Part shown: positions 7,764 through 15,352 of the stretch, one piece after another
Layout: each line of letters begins with the position of its first letter
How positions within the stretch are numbered: position 1 is the stretch's first letter
Assembly (NCBI GenBank): GCA_030620115.1
Contig: JAUXFG010000072.1
Coordinates: 1-18,481, forward strand
Length of the DNA: 18,481 bases
Reading direction: 5' to 3'
Source of the DNA: Candidatus Fermentibacterota bacterium
GTDB taxonomy: Bacteria; JAFGKV01
Program-made: the position numbers and the translations under genes
Notes under the pieces: generated by a model
Database searches by the model: none
What the model was told of the DNA's origin: nothing
Seen by the model: only the letters and a program-made list of their open reading frames with translations

Positions 7764-9686
7764 ATGAGCAAAAGCCGCGTTCTGATTGTCGATGACGATC
7801 CCCTCCTATTGAAACTCGTGCAGACCACGTTGGTCAGGGGCGGATATGAGGTAATTTGCGCCAAGGATGGCCAGGAAGGATTCGAGGCCGCCCGAGGCGA
7901 GCATCCTGATCTGATAGTCACCGACATCATGATGCCCATAGTCGACGGCTTTGAGCTCGCGCGTCGAATTCGGTCAGATCATATGCTCACCAACACGCCC
8001 CTGATCATGCTCACCGCCAAGGGAGAAGAGGAGGATCGGATAAAGGGGCTGGAGCTGGGCGCAGACGACTATATGACCAAGCCATTCAGTCCCCGAGAGC
8101 TCCTGGCAAGGGTTGGCGTGCAAGTGCGACGGCGAAGTCGCGCGATGACCCAAACCACACCGGTCGCCGGGGGTCCATTCGCGGGAGAAGGTTTCGAGCA
8201 TCTCGCCAGATTTCGATTCGACGACTTTGTCGTTGGCGCGGGAAATCAGGAGGCGTACGAAGCGGCGATGACGGCGGCTCATAATCCTGGAATGCGCTTC
8301 AATCCCCTATTTATTTTTGGCGGTCCGGGTATTGGGAAGACCCATCTCATCTGCGCGTTGGCCAACGAAGCCTTCGCCGTGAGTTACCGTATGTGGGCGC
8401 TCTATCTCACGTCTGAAGCTTTCAGCCAACAAGTACTTGATGCATTTCAGAATCGAGAGATACGCGAACTCACGGACAAGTACCTGTTGGCCAACATATT
8501 CATGATTGATGATATCCAATTTCTTGCCATCTCTCAGAGTCTCCAGAGTGTAGCGCGTGATATCCTCTCGCAGCTCTACGATGCAGGGAAGCAGATTGTC
8601 ATATCCAGTGACCGAAGCCCTGGTGAACTCGCCACAATCTCGGCGGGCATCAGCGCGGAACTCGCCTTTGGGCGGATCGTTCAGATCATCCCCCCTGGGG
8701 CCGCTCTTCGAGCAGAGATCTTGAAAGTCAAGGCCCGGCGGCGGAACTGGCCCCTTGACGATTCCTTGATCGAGTATCTCGCCGAAGTGTTGGCTACGGA
8801 CATACGAAGCCTCGAGGGTGTGGCGGCAAGACTCGTGGCAATGAAAACCCTGGGAGGTATTACTCCTGACAGAGATGCGGTGGATCGAATGGTTCGGGAG
8901 ATCTCGGACACAGACACCGAGGGACCTGCGCCGGATTCAGCGCGCGCAGAATGGGAAGAGCCAGAAGCGAAGAGAACTACTGCGGATTTCTCCCTCTCCG
9001 AAACTCGGTTCTCGAAAGTCGGGGTCGGGGATACTCCCACTCGTATGGTGGAAGCCGACGCCGCGAGGCCCATAGGGCTGGAAACGCCGCAGTCACAGGA
9101 AGGGCGGCTCCCCGATCCCTTAGTCATGGAGTTCTCGAAGTCGGTCCTATTGCGACGGATTCTTGGCCAACCAGACGAGATCGCTTCGACTATTCCCAAA
9201 GGAGATGCACGGCCGATCGTGGTCCTCGGTACGTCGAGTGCGCTGATCATGGATACGGTTGAAGCCCTTGTGGGGAAAAGGGAGCATGCACCCAAGCTCC
9301 CCGAGGGAGAGACGTGGGCATATATGGTCCACGTGCAAGGTGAGGATCCTCAATGGGCCATCCTTGGCGCCGGTGCGTGGAACTCCGGGGACGACCTGGC
9401 GGGCGCTATTGCGGAACGGTATGTGCCCGTGTTTCTGGTGGTGTTGGACAGCATGAGTCCGAAAATCGTAGAAGCAAGAAAGCTCATCTCCTCTGTGCCC
9501 GAAGATGCGGTCATGATGGTGGTGATCTTGGTGAGTTCTGCCGAAGACCAGTTGGAAGATGCACGCAGGACTTTATCCAAGAGCCTCAAGCGGCTGTTCC
9601 GGGTACCCGATGGTGTACCACTCGCCATCAATGGGGGCATAACCACACACGACGCGCGCTCGTGGATTAAACGAGCGCTGGAATAA
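7764..9686 (+). CDS. Response regulator fused to a DnaA-type AAA+ ATPase and an unassigned C-terminal domain
   Basis: 640 residues. Residues 4-122 form a canonical receiver: acidic residues D10-D12, phospho-acceptor D54 (VTDIMMP), T84 and K106 (TKPF). Residues 148-365 match DnaA domain III: RFRFDDFVVGAGN, Walker A GGPGIGKTH (186-194), YLTSEAF, Walker B FMIDDIQFLA (D249, D250), sensor I VISSDR (279-284) and sensor II with R348 in DIRSLEG. DnaA domain I and the DNA-binding domain IV are absent. The box VII arginine finger (SRF in DnaA) reads AEL, placing E299 at the arginine position. A polar linker (380-450) leads to residues 480-640, an alpha/beta domain I cannot assign; its strand pattern and FLVVLDSMSP resemble a small GTPase with lost G motifs. 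Inference: a phosphorylation-controlled AAA+ protein acting by protein contacts, perhaps Hda-like, rather than a transcription factor. The kinase gene lies 3 bp upstream. Confidence 0.9.
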   Translation: MSKSRVLIVDDDPLLLKLVQTTLVRGGYEVICAKDGQEGFEAARGEHPDLIVTDIMMPIVDGFELARRIRSDHMLTNTPLIMLTAKGEEEDRIKGLELGADDYMTKPFSPRELLARVGVQVRRRSRAMTQTTPVAGGPFAGEGFEHLARFRFDDFVVGAGNQEAYEAAMTAAHNPGMRFNPLFIFGGPGIGKTHLICALANEAFAVSYRMWALYLTSEAFSQQVLDAFQNREIRELTDKYLLANIFMIDDIQFLAISQSLQSVARDILSQLYDAGKQIVISSDRSPGELATISAGISAELAFGRIVQIIPPGAALRAEILKVKARRRNWPLDDSLIEYLAEVLATDIRSLEGVAARLVAMKTLGGITPDRDAVDRMVREISDTDTEGPAPDSARAEWEEPEAKRTTADFSLSETRFSKVGVGDTPTRMVEADAARPIGLETPQSQEGRLPDPLVMEFSKSVLLRRILGQPDEIASTIPKGDARPIVVLGTSSALIMDTVEALVGKREHAPKLPEGETWAYMVHVQGEDPQWAILGAGAWNSGDDLAGAIAERYVPVFLVVLDSMSPKIVEARKLISSVPEDAVMMVVILVSSAEDQLEDARRTLSKSLKRLFRVPDGVPLAINGGITTHDARSWIKRALE

Positions 9687-9692
9687 CCCCTC

Positions 9693-11081
9693 ATGGCTAA
9701 CCGCGGCATTCTTTTCTCCGGAGGGATTATTGCCGAGGAAGACCGGCTTGTGCGCGAGGATTTGCTGGTTGAAGAAGGGAAGGTAGTGGATCGAGGAGAA
9801 GGGATCGAGCCGTCTCCCGGAATCGAGGTGGTGGACTGTTCGGGGCAGTTTCTTCTCCCTGGTCTCGTGGACGTGCACGTACACTTCGGTCTCGAAGCCG
9901 GGGGCATTCGTACGGCTGACGATTTCTCCTCGGGAACAAAGAGCGCCGCCGTGGGCGGTGTCACTACAGTGGCTGATTTCATGGATCAGGTGCCAGGTAC
10001 CCCGCTGGCTGAGGTGCTCGCGCAGCGGAATGCCTATTGCAGCGGCGCTGCCGTGGACTGGACCAATCATTTCGTGATCACACAGTGGTCATCTGTGGTG
10101 GAAGATGAGTTGGAGATGCTGGCAAACGAAGGGCATGCGAGATCCGTCAAGCTCTTCACGACCTACCGTTCCCGGGGGCTCATGAGCAACGACGAACAGA
10201 TCTACCAGATCCTCGAGGCATCGGCCCAGGGCTCGTTCGTGGTGTTGATTCACGCGGAGAATGATGGTCTGATCGGTTTGCTCACCAGTCGGTTGAAGCA
10301 TGCCATGCCCGGCGCCATAGGTGTCGCTCGATCGAGACCTGTGGAGGCAGAGGAGGAGGCCGTAGGGCGGGTACTGCTTCTTGCTCATCATGCCAGGGGG
10401 CGGATCCACCTCGTGCATCTTTCCTGTTCAGGAAGCGTGAAACGATTGAAGGAAGCACGCCAGCGAGGCGTGTGGTCAAGTGGGGAGGTATGCCCTCATC
10501 ATCTTCTGCTCTCAGAGACGAGGCTACAGGGGAAAGATGGTCATCTGTATTCGACCTGTCCGCCGCTTCGCACGTCCGAAGAGGCCGCGCAATTGTGGAA
10601 AGCTGTTGGGAACGGAGATGTGCAGCTTGTTGCTACGGATAGTTGCGGCTTTACTCCAGGCGACAAAGAGACATGGGACGGGGATTTCACGCGCCTCCCC
10701 ATGGGGCTCCCGGGGGTTGAGACATCACTCCGTCTTCTCTATACCAATGGAGTGAGTGGTGGGTTCTTTTCGCTTGAACGCCTCGTACAGCTCATGTCGG
10801 CCAATCCGGCTCGGCTGCTTGGGGTCTACCCGAGGAAGGGCTCACTGGCGGTGGGAAGTGATGCCGACATCGTGATATTCGAGCCGGGGACCGTGCAGAA
10901 GTTGGCGGCAGCAGACCTTGTTTCCGAGGTTGGCTGGAGCCCATATGAAGGTTTTTTACTTGAAAAGCCTCCACAGAAGGTTTACCTCAGAGGTCGATTG
11001 ATCGCGAAGTCGGGTGAATTTGTGGGAGAGATCGGAGCAGGACGAGCGCTGCTTCGTGGAAAGCCTCAGCTGCCCGTATGA
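9693..11081 (+). CDS. Dihydropyrimidinase/D-hydantoinase-family amidohydrolase
   Basis: 462 residues, a cytoplasmic TIM-barrel cyclic amidohydrolase. The binuclear metal site is complete: H62 and H64 in DVHVHFG, the lysine expected to be carbamylated K153 in VKLFTTY, H187 in VLIHAEN, H242 in VHLSC and D316 in ATDSCGF. Family signatures SRPVEAEEEAVGR, PPLRTSEEAAQLW, GLPGVETSLRLL and NPARLLGVYPRKGSLAVGSDADIVIFEP are clear, pointing to the hydantoinase/dihydropyrimidinase branch rather than the short dihydroorotases. Reaction: ring opening of dihydrouracil, hydantoins or a related cyclic ureide; the exact substrate is open, and no other pyrimidine-degradation gene is near. It starts 6 bp after the REC-DnaA gene with a weak ribosome binding site, so it is probably in the same transcript, though a functional link is not obvious. 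Confidence 0.9.
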   Translation: MANRGILFSGGIIAEEDRLVREDLLVEEGKVVDRGEGIEPSPGIEVVDCSGQFLLPGLVDVHVHFGLEAGGIRTADDFSSGTKSAAVGGVTTVADFMDQVPGTPLAEVLAQRNAYCSGAAVDWTNHFVITQWSSVVEDELEMLANEGHARSVKLFTTYRSRGLMSNDEQIYQILEASAQGSFVVLIHAENDGLIGLLTSRLKHAMPGAIGVARSRPVEAEEEAVGRVLLLAHHARGRIHLVHLSCSGSVKRLKEARQRGVWSSGEVCPHHLLLSETRLQGKDGHLYSTCPPLRTSEEAAQLWKAVGNGDVQLVATDSCGFTPGDKETWDGDFTRLPMGLPGVETSLRLLYTNGVSGGFFSLERLVQLMSANPARLLGVYPRKGSLAVGSDADIVIFEPGTVQKLAAADLVSEVGWSPYEGFLLEKPPQKVYLRGRLIAKSGEFVGEIGAGRALLRGKPQLPV

Positions 11082-11140
11082 AGCTGGAGGCCATCGATAG
11101 GCAAGGTCCATTGGGATCTGCTCTTTTTAAGGAGGAGAGG

Positions 11141-13486
11141 ATGAGAACGACCCAATTGCTACTGGCGGGGTTTCTTGTTTTTGGTCTGGTGAGTATGGCC
11201 GCCGCCACTGGATCGGATGACAGGTTCGATCCGGTTCTTGGCGCCACGGTGATGCTGAAGACCGGGACTCTGGAGCCAACGAGAACCGAGGTGAGCGTTC
11301 CACGGGCATGGCGTGGTGAAGCGAAAGACGACTACGATTACTTTCTTGTCCTCACAGACGGCCCTGCGACCAGGGAGGCGCGAGCCGCGCTGAGGGCTGC
11401 GGGCGCCGAGATTGTCGACTACATTCCTCACAATACCTATCTCGTGAAAGCTGCCGCGGAGGCGCTCGAACGTATTCGAACTGATGTCCGATGGCTTGAG
11501 CTGTGGCATCCCTATTTCAAGCTCCATCCGGAATTGCGTGGGAGGCGTGGAGACATCAGGATCAATATTGCACTTCATCCTGGGGAATCCCCTGTTTCCG
11601 CTTTGGCACTGGTGCAGAGCTATGATGGGCAGGCTGCTTCCGCGCTCTTGGGCAAGGATCAATGGGGTGTGAAGTCTACCGTTCCCGCGGAGAAACTCGA
11701 AGAGATATCCTCCCTTCGCGAAGTACAGTGGATCGAAGAGGATCTTCCTGTGCACCTTCACAATGTGAACGCACAATGGGTCACACAGGCGTTCATTGAG
11801 GATGAGCGGCCGCTCTGGGATGTGGGTTTGGATGGGACCGGGCAGATCATCGAAGTCAATGATTCTGGAGTGCGCACCTCGCATCGTGCGTTCAGAGACG
11901 GCGCCATCCCCATCGAGGATTTCGGCGCCTATCCTGATCATCGAAAGATCGTGGCTTATCTCAATTCGGCCCCATCAGGCGGCCATTTTGGTGACGAATC
12001 AATGGGGGGGCTCGGGCACGGAACTCATGTAGGAGGCAGCGTGGCGGGGGATGACAGTGCATGGACGAGCGTTGATGGTATGGCGATCAATGCCAAGCTG
12101 GTAGTGGGTGACATTGGTATGGCAAATGGCCAGATCAACAGCGGTTTTCCCTATACGATGTTCAACAGTGCACATCAGTATGGCGCCACTATCCACAATT
12201 GCAGTTGGGGTCAGGATAGTGAGGGCGAGTATCGCCAATACGATAGCAGCAGTGATTCCTACATGTTTTACAATCAGCATGAACTCGTCGCTACTTCTGC
12301 GGGCAATAATCCACCGAACTACTACACCGGAACACCGGCCAATGCCAAATCCGTCCTATGCGTCGGGGCCAGCAAGAACGGCAACTTCGGCAACGACGGG
12401 GACGAGTTCGCCACATGGACTGCCCGAGGCCCTACCGACGATGGACGGTACGCGCCCACATTGCTGGCCCCAGGTGAGAATATCAGCTCGTGCACTGCGG
12501 TGAACGACAACGGTTACTACTTCGCGGATGGGACCAGCATGTCCTCTCCCATATGTGCCGGGAATGCCGCCATAATCAGACAGTACTATATGGAGGGGTG
12601 GTATCCCTCAGGCAGCGCCGCCCCGGAAGATACATTAACTCCCCTGGGCTCTCTGCTCAAGGCAACGCTGATCGCCTCAACCAGGGATCCGGCTGGTACA
12701 TGGGAGCCTCCCAGCAACAGGACTGGATGGGGTCGGATCGTCACGGCAGACGCCTTGTACACCGGCGGGAGGAGCCGCAAGCTCTGGGTGTACCAGAACG
12801 TTGACGGTTTTGATGAAGGCGAGGAGGAGATTTTCCAAATCACCGCAGAGACCGGCGGAGAGCTCAAGATTGTGTTGGTGTGGTCGGACCAGCCCGGACC
12901 TGTCACGGGCACCGGCCCCAAGATCAAGAACGATTTGGATCTCGAGGTGGAGGGGCCCGACGCGGCGGTCTATCTCGGTAACGTGTTCAGCGGGGGCGAA
13001 AGTGTCACAGGAGGTTCCGCTGATAGGCTCAATACCTCTGAGATAGTCTGGCTGCGGACACCGCAGGCCGGCACCTATACTATTACCGTGAGTTTCTACA
13101 GTTCCGTGCAGGGTTATGCCCAGCCGTTCTCCATAGTCGCCGTGGGTGAGGAAGTAGCCGAACTAGGCGGCGACACGGAGCCGCCATCGATTCCCACCAA
13201 TGTTCAGCTTACGCCGGCAGGAGAGCTGAGCTGGGATGCCTCCACCGACAATGTGGGGGTAGCCGGCTACCGGATATACCGAAGGGCCATGGCCTACTTC
13301 GAGATCGAGGGACTCACCCCGTTGGGGACCACCACCACGGAGACATCATACTCGGTGCCGGGGAGTGTCGGCGATCCCGCAACGAATTATTACTTCCGGA
13401 TTTCGGCCTTTGACGCGGCGGACAATGAGTCTGACGGTTCGGAGACCGTAGGCGAACACGACTACGAAATCGAAGACGGTTCATAA
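11141..13486 (+). CDS. Secreted subtilisin-family serine protease (S8, KP-43-like) with fibronectin type III domain
   Basis: 781 residues. An N-terminal signal peptide (MRTTQLLLAGFLVFGLVSMAAA) is followed by a propeptide-like region to about 210. In the S8 catalytic domain, D241 lies in VNDSGV, H293 in GHGTHVGG, the oxyanion Asn389 in SAGNN and the nucleophile S466 in GTSMSSP. After it comes a beta-sandwich (about 560-680, ETGGELKIVLVWSD... GTYTITVSFYSS) as in KP-43-like proteases, then a fibronectin type III domain from about 690 (DTEPPSIPTNVQL... YYFRISAFDAADNES). The triad is complete, so it is likely an active extracellular protease. The frame opens at 11078, overlapping the amidohydrolase stop, but AAGGAGG at 11129-11135 and the signal peptide fix the start at 11141. 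No cell-wall anchor or C-terminal sorting signal is recognised. Confidence 0.92.
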   Translation: MRTTQLLLAGFLVFGLVSMAAATGSDDRFDPVLGATVMLKTGTLEPTRTEVSVPRAWRGEAKDDYDYFLVLTDGPATREARAALRAAGAEIVDYIPHNTYLVKAAAEALERIRTDVRWLELWHPYFKLHPELRGRRGDIRINIALHPGESPVSALALVQSYDGQAASALLGKDQWGVKSTVPAEKLEEISSLREVQWIEEDLPVHLHNVNAQWVTQAFIEDERPLWDVGLDGTGQIIEVNDSGVRTSHRAFRDGAIPIEDFGAYPDHRKIVAYLNSAPSGGHFGDESMGGLGHGTHVGGSVAGDDSAWTSVDGMAINAKLVVGDIGMANGQINSGFPYTMFNSAHQYGATIHNCSWGQDSEGEYRQYDSSSDSYMFYNQHELVATSAGNNPPNYYTGTPANAKSVLCVGASKNGNFGNDGDEFATWTARGPTDDGRYAPTLLAPGENISSCTAVNDNGYYFADGTSMSSPICAGNAAIIRQYYMEGWYPSGSAAPEDTLTPLGSLLKATLIASTRDPAGTWEPPSNRTGWGRIVTADALYTGGRSRKLWVYQNVDGFDEGEEEIFQITAETGGELKIVLVWSDQPGPVTGTGPKIKNDLDLEVEGPDAAVYLGNVFSGGESVTGGSADRLNTSEIVWLRTPQAGTYTITVSFYSSVQGYAQPFSIVAVGEEVAELGGDTEPPSIPTNVQLTPAGELSWDASTDNVGVAGYRIYRRAMAYFEIEGLTPLGTTTTETSYSVPGSVGDPATNYYFRISAFDAADNESDGSETVGEHDYEIEDGS

Positions 13487-13513
13487 GAGCATAGTCGATT
13501 TGAGAGAAAGAGT

Positions 13514-13540
13514 TGCAGGGCGGTCTCAGACCGCCCTGCA
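13514..13540 (+). terminator. Strong hairpin after the S8 protease, probable terminator
   Basis: TGCAGGGCGGTC and GACCGCCCTGCA form a perfect 12-bp GC-rich stem with a TCA loop, 28 bp after the protease stop. The bases after it (TTGTATT) are only partly T-rich, so termination may be imperfect. It ends the kinase-to-protease run. Confidence 0.7.
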
Positions 13541-13586
13541 TTGTATTCGGCGGCCATACTAGCCGTCTTCAACAGGTTGGAAGCTT

Positions 13587-13620
13587 CACAAACGAGTCAA
13601 GTTTTGCAGCGACGTTTGTG
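13587..13620. repeat. Short inverted repeat in the protease-glyS intergenic region
   Basis: CACAAACG (13587-13594) and CGTTTGTG (13613-13620) are perfect 8-base inverted arms 18 bp apart. This could be an operator or an RNA stem; nothing else supports a role. The rest of the 320-bp gap between the protease and glyS holds the terminator hairpin, a stretch of GATGCTGGATGCT-like repeats (13635-13660) and the 110-bp repeat copy. Confidence 0.35.
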
Positions 13621-13671
13621 GGTTAGCTGCGAGGTGATGCTGGATGCTTGATGCTGGAAGGAGAACGGGAC

Positions 13672-13781
13672 GACTCCGGGTTCCATCCAGTATCCAGAGA
13701 CCAGCAACCAGTATCGCTGCGCCTCAATCAATGCGCCGCGGCATCATCGCTCGTCGGTTTGAGGCGCAGCTTCGCTAGAAT
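13672..13781 (+). repeat. 110-bp dispersed repeat, left copy (in glyS leader)
   Basis: Matches the reverse complement of the last 110 bases of the window at 107 of 110 positions by eye. Contains perfect 12-base inverted arms GCTGCGCCTCAA (13716-13727) and TTGAGGCGCAGC (13759-13770), plus a CCAGTATCC/ACCAGTATC-rich half. It encodes nothing recognisable and ends just before the glyS ribosome binding site. It could be a MITE-like or REP-like element. Confidence 0.85.
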
Positions 13782-13784
13782 ATT

Positions 13785-13797
13785 AAGGAGAGGAGAG
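13785..13797 (+). promoter_or_regulatory. Ribosome binding site that decides the glyS start
   Basis: AAGGAGAGGAGAG lies immediately after the 110-bp repeat and 9 nt before GTG 13807. It shows that the open frame extending left to 13648, through the repeat, is not coding. Confidence 0.6.
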
Positions 13798-13806
13798 ACG
13801 CAGCCT

Positions 13807-15114
13807 GTGGTTGATGTAATGGACAAAGTGGTTTCACTCTGCAAGAGGAGGGGTTTCGTCTTTCAGTCCAGCGAGATCTACGGCGGAATCAACGCCTGCT
13901 GGGATTACGGCCCATTCGGGGTCGAGCTCAAGAGGAATATCAAGGATCTCTGGTGGAGAGAGATGACGCAGCTCCGGGAGGATATCGAGGGTTTGGATGC
14001 ATCTGTGCTTATGCACCCGAAGGTCTGGGAGGCCTCAGGACACGTGGAAGGCTTCACTGATCCCATGGTGGACTGCCGTGAGTGCAAGGCACGTTTTCGG
14101 GCAGACATGTTGGATGAGGCTCGATGTCCACGGTCGGGGAAACCGGTGTTGGAGAACTGCGCGGAATTTCTCACCGAACCGCGTGCGTTCAATCTCATGT
14201 TCAAGACGCACCATGGCCCCGTGGAAGAGGAGAGCTCAGTGGTCTATCTCAGGCCAGAGACGGCTCAGGGCATTTACGTGAATTTCCTCAATGTGATCGG
14301 GCCGGCAAGGCAAAAGCCTCCCTTCGGTATTGCTCAGATTGGCAAGGCATTCAGGAATGAGATATCCCCGGGTAACTTCATTTTTCGCTCGCGGGAGTTC
14401 GAGCAGATGGAGATGCAGTACTTTATCCCGCCCGGCGAGGCGGAGAAGTGGTATGATTACTGGCGCGACCAGCGGATGGCGTGGTATGGCACTCTGGGGA
14501 TTGCCGAGGACAAGCTTCGGTTCCACGATCACGGGCCGGACGAACTTGCGCACTACGCCGCGCAGGCGACGGACATCGAGTATCTGTTTCCGTTCGGATG
14601 GAAGGAGCTGGAGGGGATTCACAACCGGACGGATTTCGACTTGCGACGTCATATCGAGTACTCGGGGAAAGATCTCTCGTACTTTGATCCCGAGAGCAAG
14701 ACTCGTTTCGTGCCATACATCATCGAGACCTCTGCAGGTGTCGATCGGACGCTGCTCACCGTTCTTGTCGAAGCCTACGATGAAGAACCGGAGCGCGTGG
14801 TGATGCGGTTTCATCCTCGTGTGGCGCCAGTGAAGGTCGGAGTATTTCCCTTAGTGAAGCGTGACGGTATGCCTGACATCGCCAGGAGAATCGCTCAGGA
14901 CCTGAAGCGGCGGTTCAGGGTTTTCTACGATCAGAAGGGGGCAGTGGGCCGGCGATATCGAAGACAGGACGAAGCGGGGACACCATACTGCGTGACCGTG
15001 GACTCGCAGACGTTGGAAGATGACACCGTGACCGTGAGAGACCGTGATACCATGGCCCAGGAACGCGTTCCCGCGCAGGGCCTGCTCGAATTTTTCGGGG
15101 AGCGAATAAAGTAG
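13807..15114 (+). CDS. glyS: Glycyl-tRNA synthetase, single-chain alpha2 type
   Basis: Charges tRNA-Gly. About 435 residues; class II synthetase of the homodimeric type, not the separate alpha and beta subunits. Seen: CKRRGFVFQSSEIYGG and WDYGPFG near the N-terminus, VYLRPETAQGIYVNF, motif 2 AFRNEISPGNFIFRSREFEQMEMQYF (split here as AFRNEISPGNF and REFEQMEMQYF), motif 3 ETSAGVDRTLL, and the anticodon-binding domain from PRVAPVKVGVFPL to the end, including DEAGTPYCVTVD. The start is taken as GTG 13807 behind a good ribosome binding site; ATG 13819 (MDKVVSLCK) is the alternative and matches the family's usual first residues. The longer frame to 13648 runs through a dispersed repeat and is not family sequence. 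Confidence 0.93.
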   Translation: MVDVMDKVVSLCKRRGFVFQSSEIYGGINACWDYGPFGVELKRNIKDLWWREMTQLREDIEGLDASVLMHPKVWEASGHVEGFTDPMVDCRECKARFRADMLDEARCPRSGKPVLENCAEFLTEPRAFNLMFKTHHGPVEEESSVVYLRPETAQGIYVNFLNVIGPARQKPPFGIAQIGKAFRNEISPGNFIFRSREFEQMEMQYFIPPGEAEKWYDYWRDQRMAWYGTLGIAEDKLRFHDHGPDELAHYAAQATDIEYLFPFGWKELEGIHNRTDFDLRRHIEYSGKDLSYFDPESKTRFVPYIIETSAGVDRTLLTVLVEAYDEEPERVVMRFHPRVAPVKVGVFPLVKRDGMPDIARRIAQDLKRRFRVFYDQKGAVGRRYRRQDEAGTPYCVTVDSQTLEDDTVTVRDRDTMAQERVPAQGLLEFFGERIK

Positions 15115-15186
15115 CACGGTCTCAGGACTTGTGAAGGCGCCTCCGTCGGGTGAAGCAGTACTCTATCCGGAAAACGCTGATCAAAT

Positions 15187-15272
15187 TGGCGGTGGGGGTG
15201 GGATTCGAACCCACGGACCCTAAGGTCAACGGTTTTCAAGACCGCCTCCTTCGACCACTCGGACACCCCACC
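15187..15272 (-). tRNA. tRNA-Ser(TGA)
   Basis: An 86-nt class II cloverleaf on the minus strand with an encoded CCA (15187-15189). The acceptor stem GGTGGGG pairs fully with CCCCACC, discriminator G. The anticodon stem GCGGT/ACCGT holds the loop CTTGAAA, anticodon TGA (serine, TCA codons). The long variable arm GACC/GGTC is typical of serine, and the T arm GTGGG/CCCAC carries TTCGAAT. It is convergent with glyS, ending about 70 bp from the glyS stop. Confidence 0.95.
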
Positions 15273-15287
15273 GGATGCGTGTCACCA

Positions 15288-15315
15288 AATATGCATATTT
15301 CATGGTTCGGTGCAA
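15288..15315 (-). promoter_or_regulatory. Candidate promoter for tRNA-Ser
   Basis: On the minus strand TTGCAC (15315-15310), a 16-bp spacer and CATATT (15293-15288) precede the tRNA, placing the start about 9 nt upstream of its 5' end. The layout resembles the tRNA-Val promoter (16-bp spacer, CAT-type -10). Both hexamers are imperfect. Confidence 0.4.
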
Positions 15316-15352
15316 GGCGAGCATGGCTGTTGCCACTGGAGGATGGAAGCTG

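Noticed and set aside
8681-9982. Long minus-strand ORFs (204 and 210 residues) opposite the REC-DnaA and amidohydrolase genes
   Set aside because: They are Ser/Arg/Pro-rich shadow translations opposite well-supported genes, with no domain features.
13635-13781. CRISPR array or T-box leader ahead of glyS
   Set aside because: The CCAGTATCC/ATGCTGGATGC-like units are irregular without spacers of constant size. No T-box sequence or terminator/antiterminator pair is evident; the structure is explained by the dispersed repeat.
13648-13806. N-terminal extension of glycyl-tRNA synthetase by 53 codons
   Set aside because: The extension translates the 110-bp dispersed repeat and lies ahead of the ribosome binding site; the family core starts near 13819.
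15187-15272. tRNA-Ser as an integration site for a mobile island
   Set aside because: No integrase gene, no duplicated tRNA 3' end and no foreign gene block are visible in the window.
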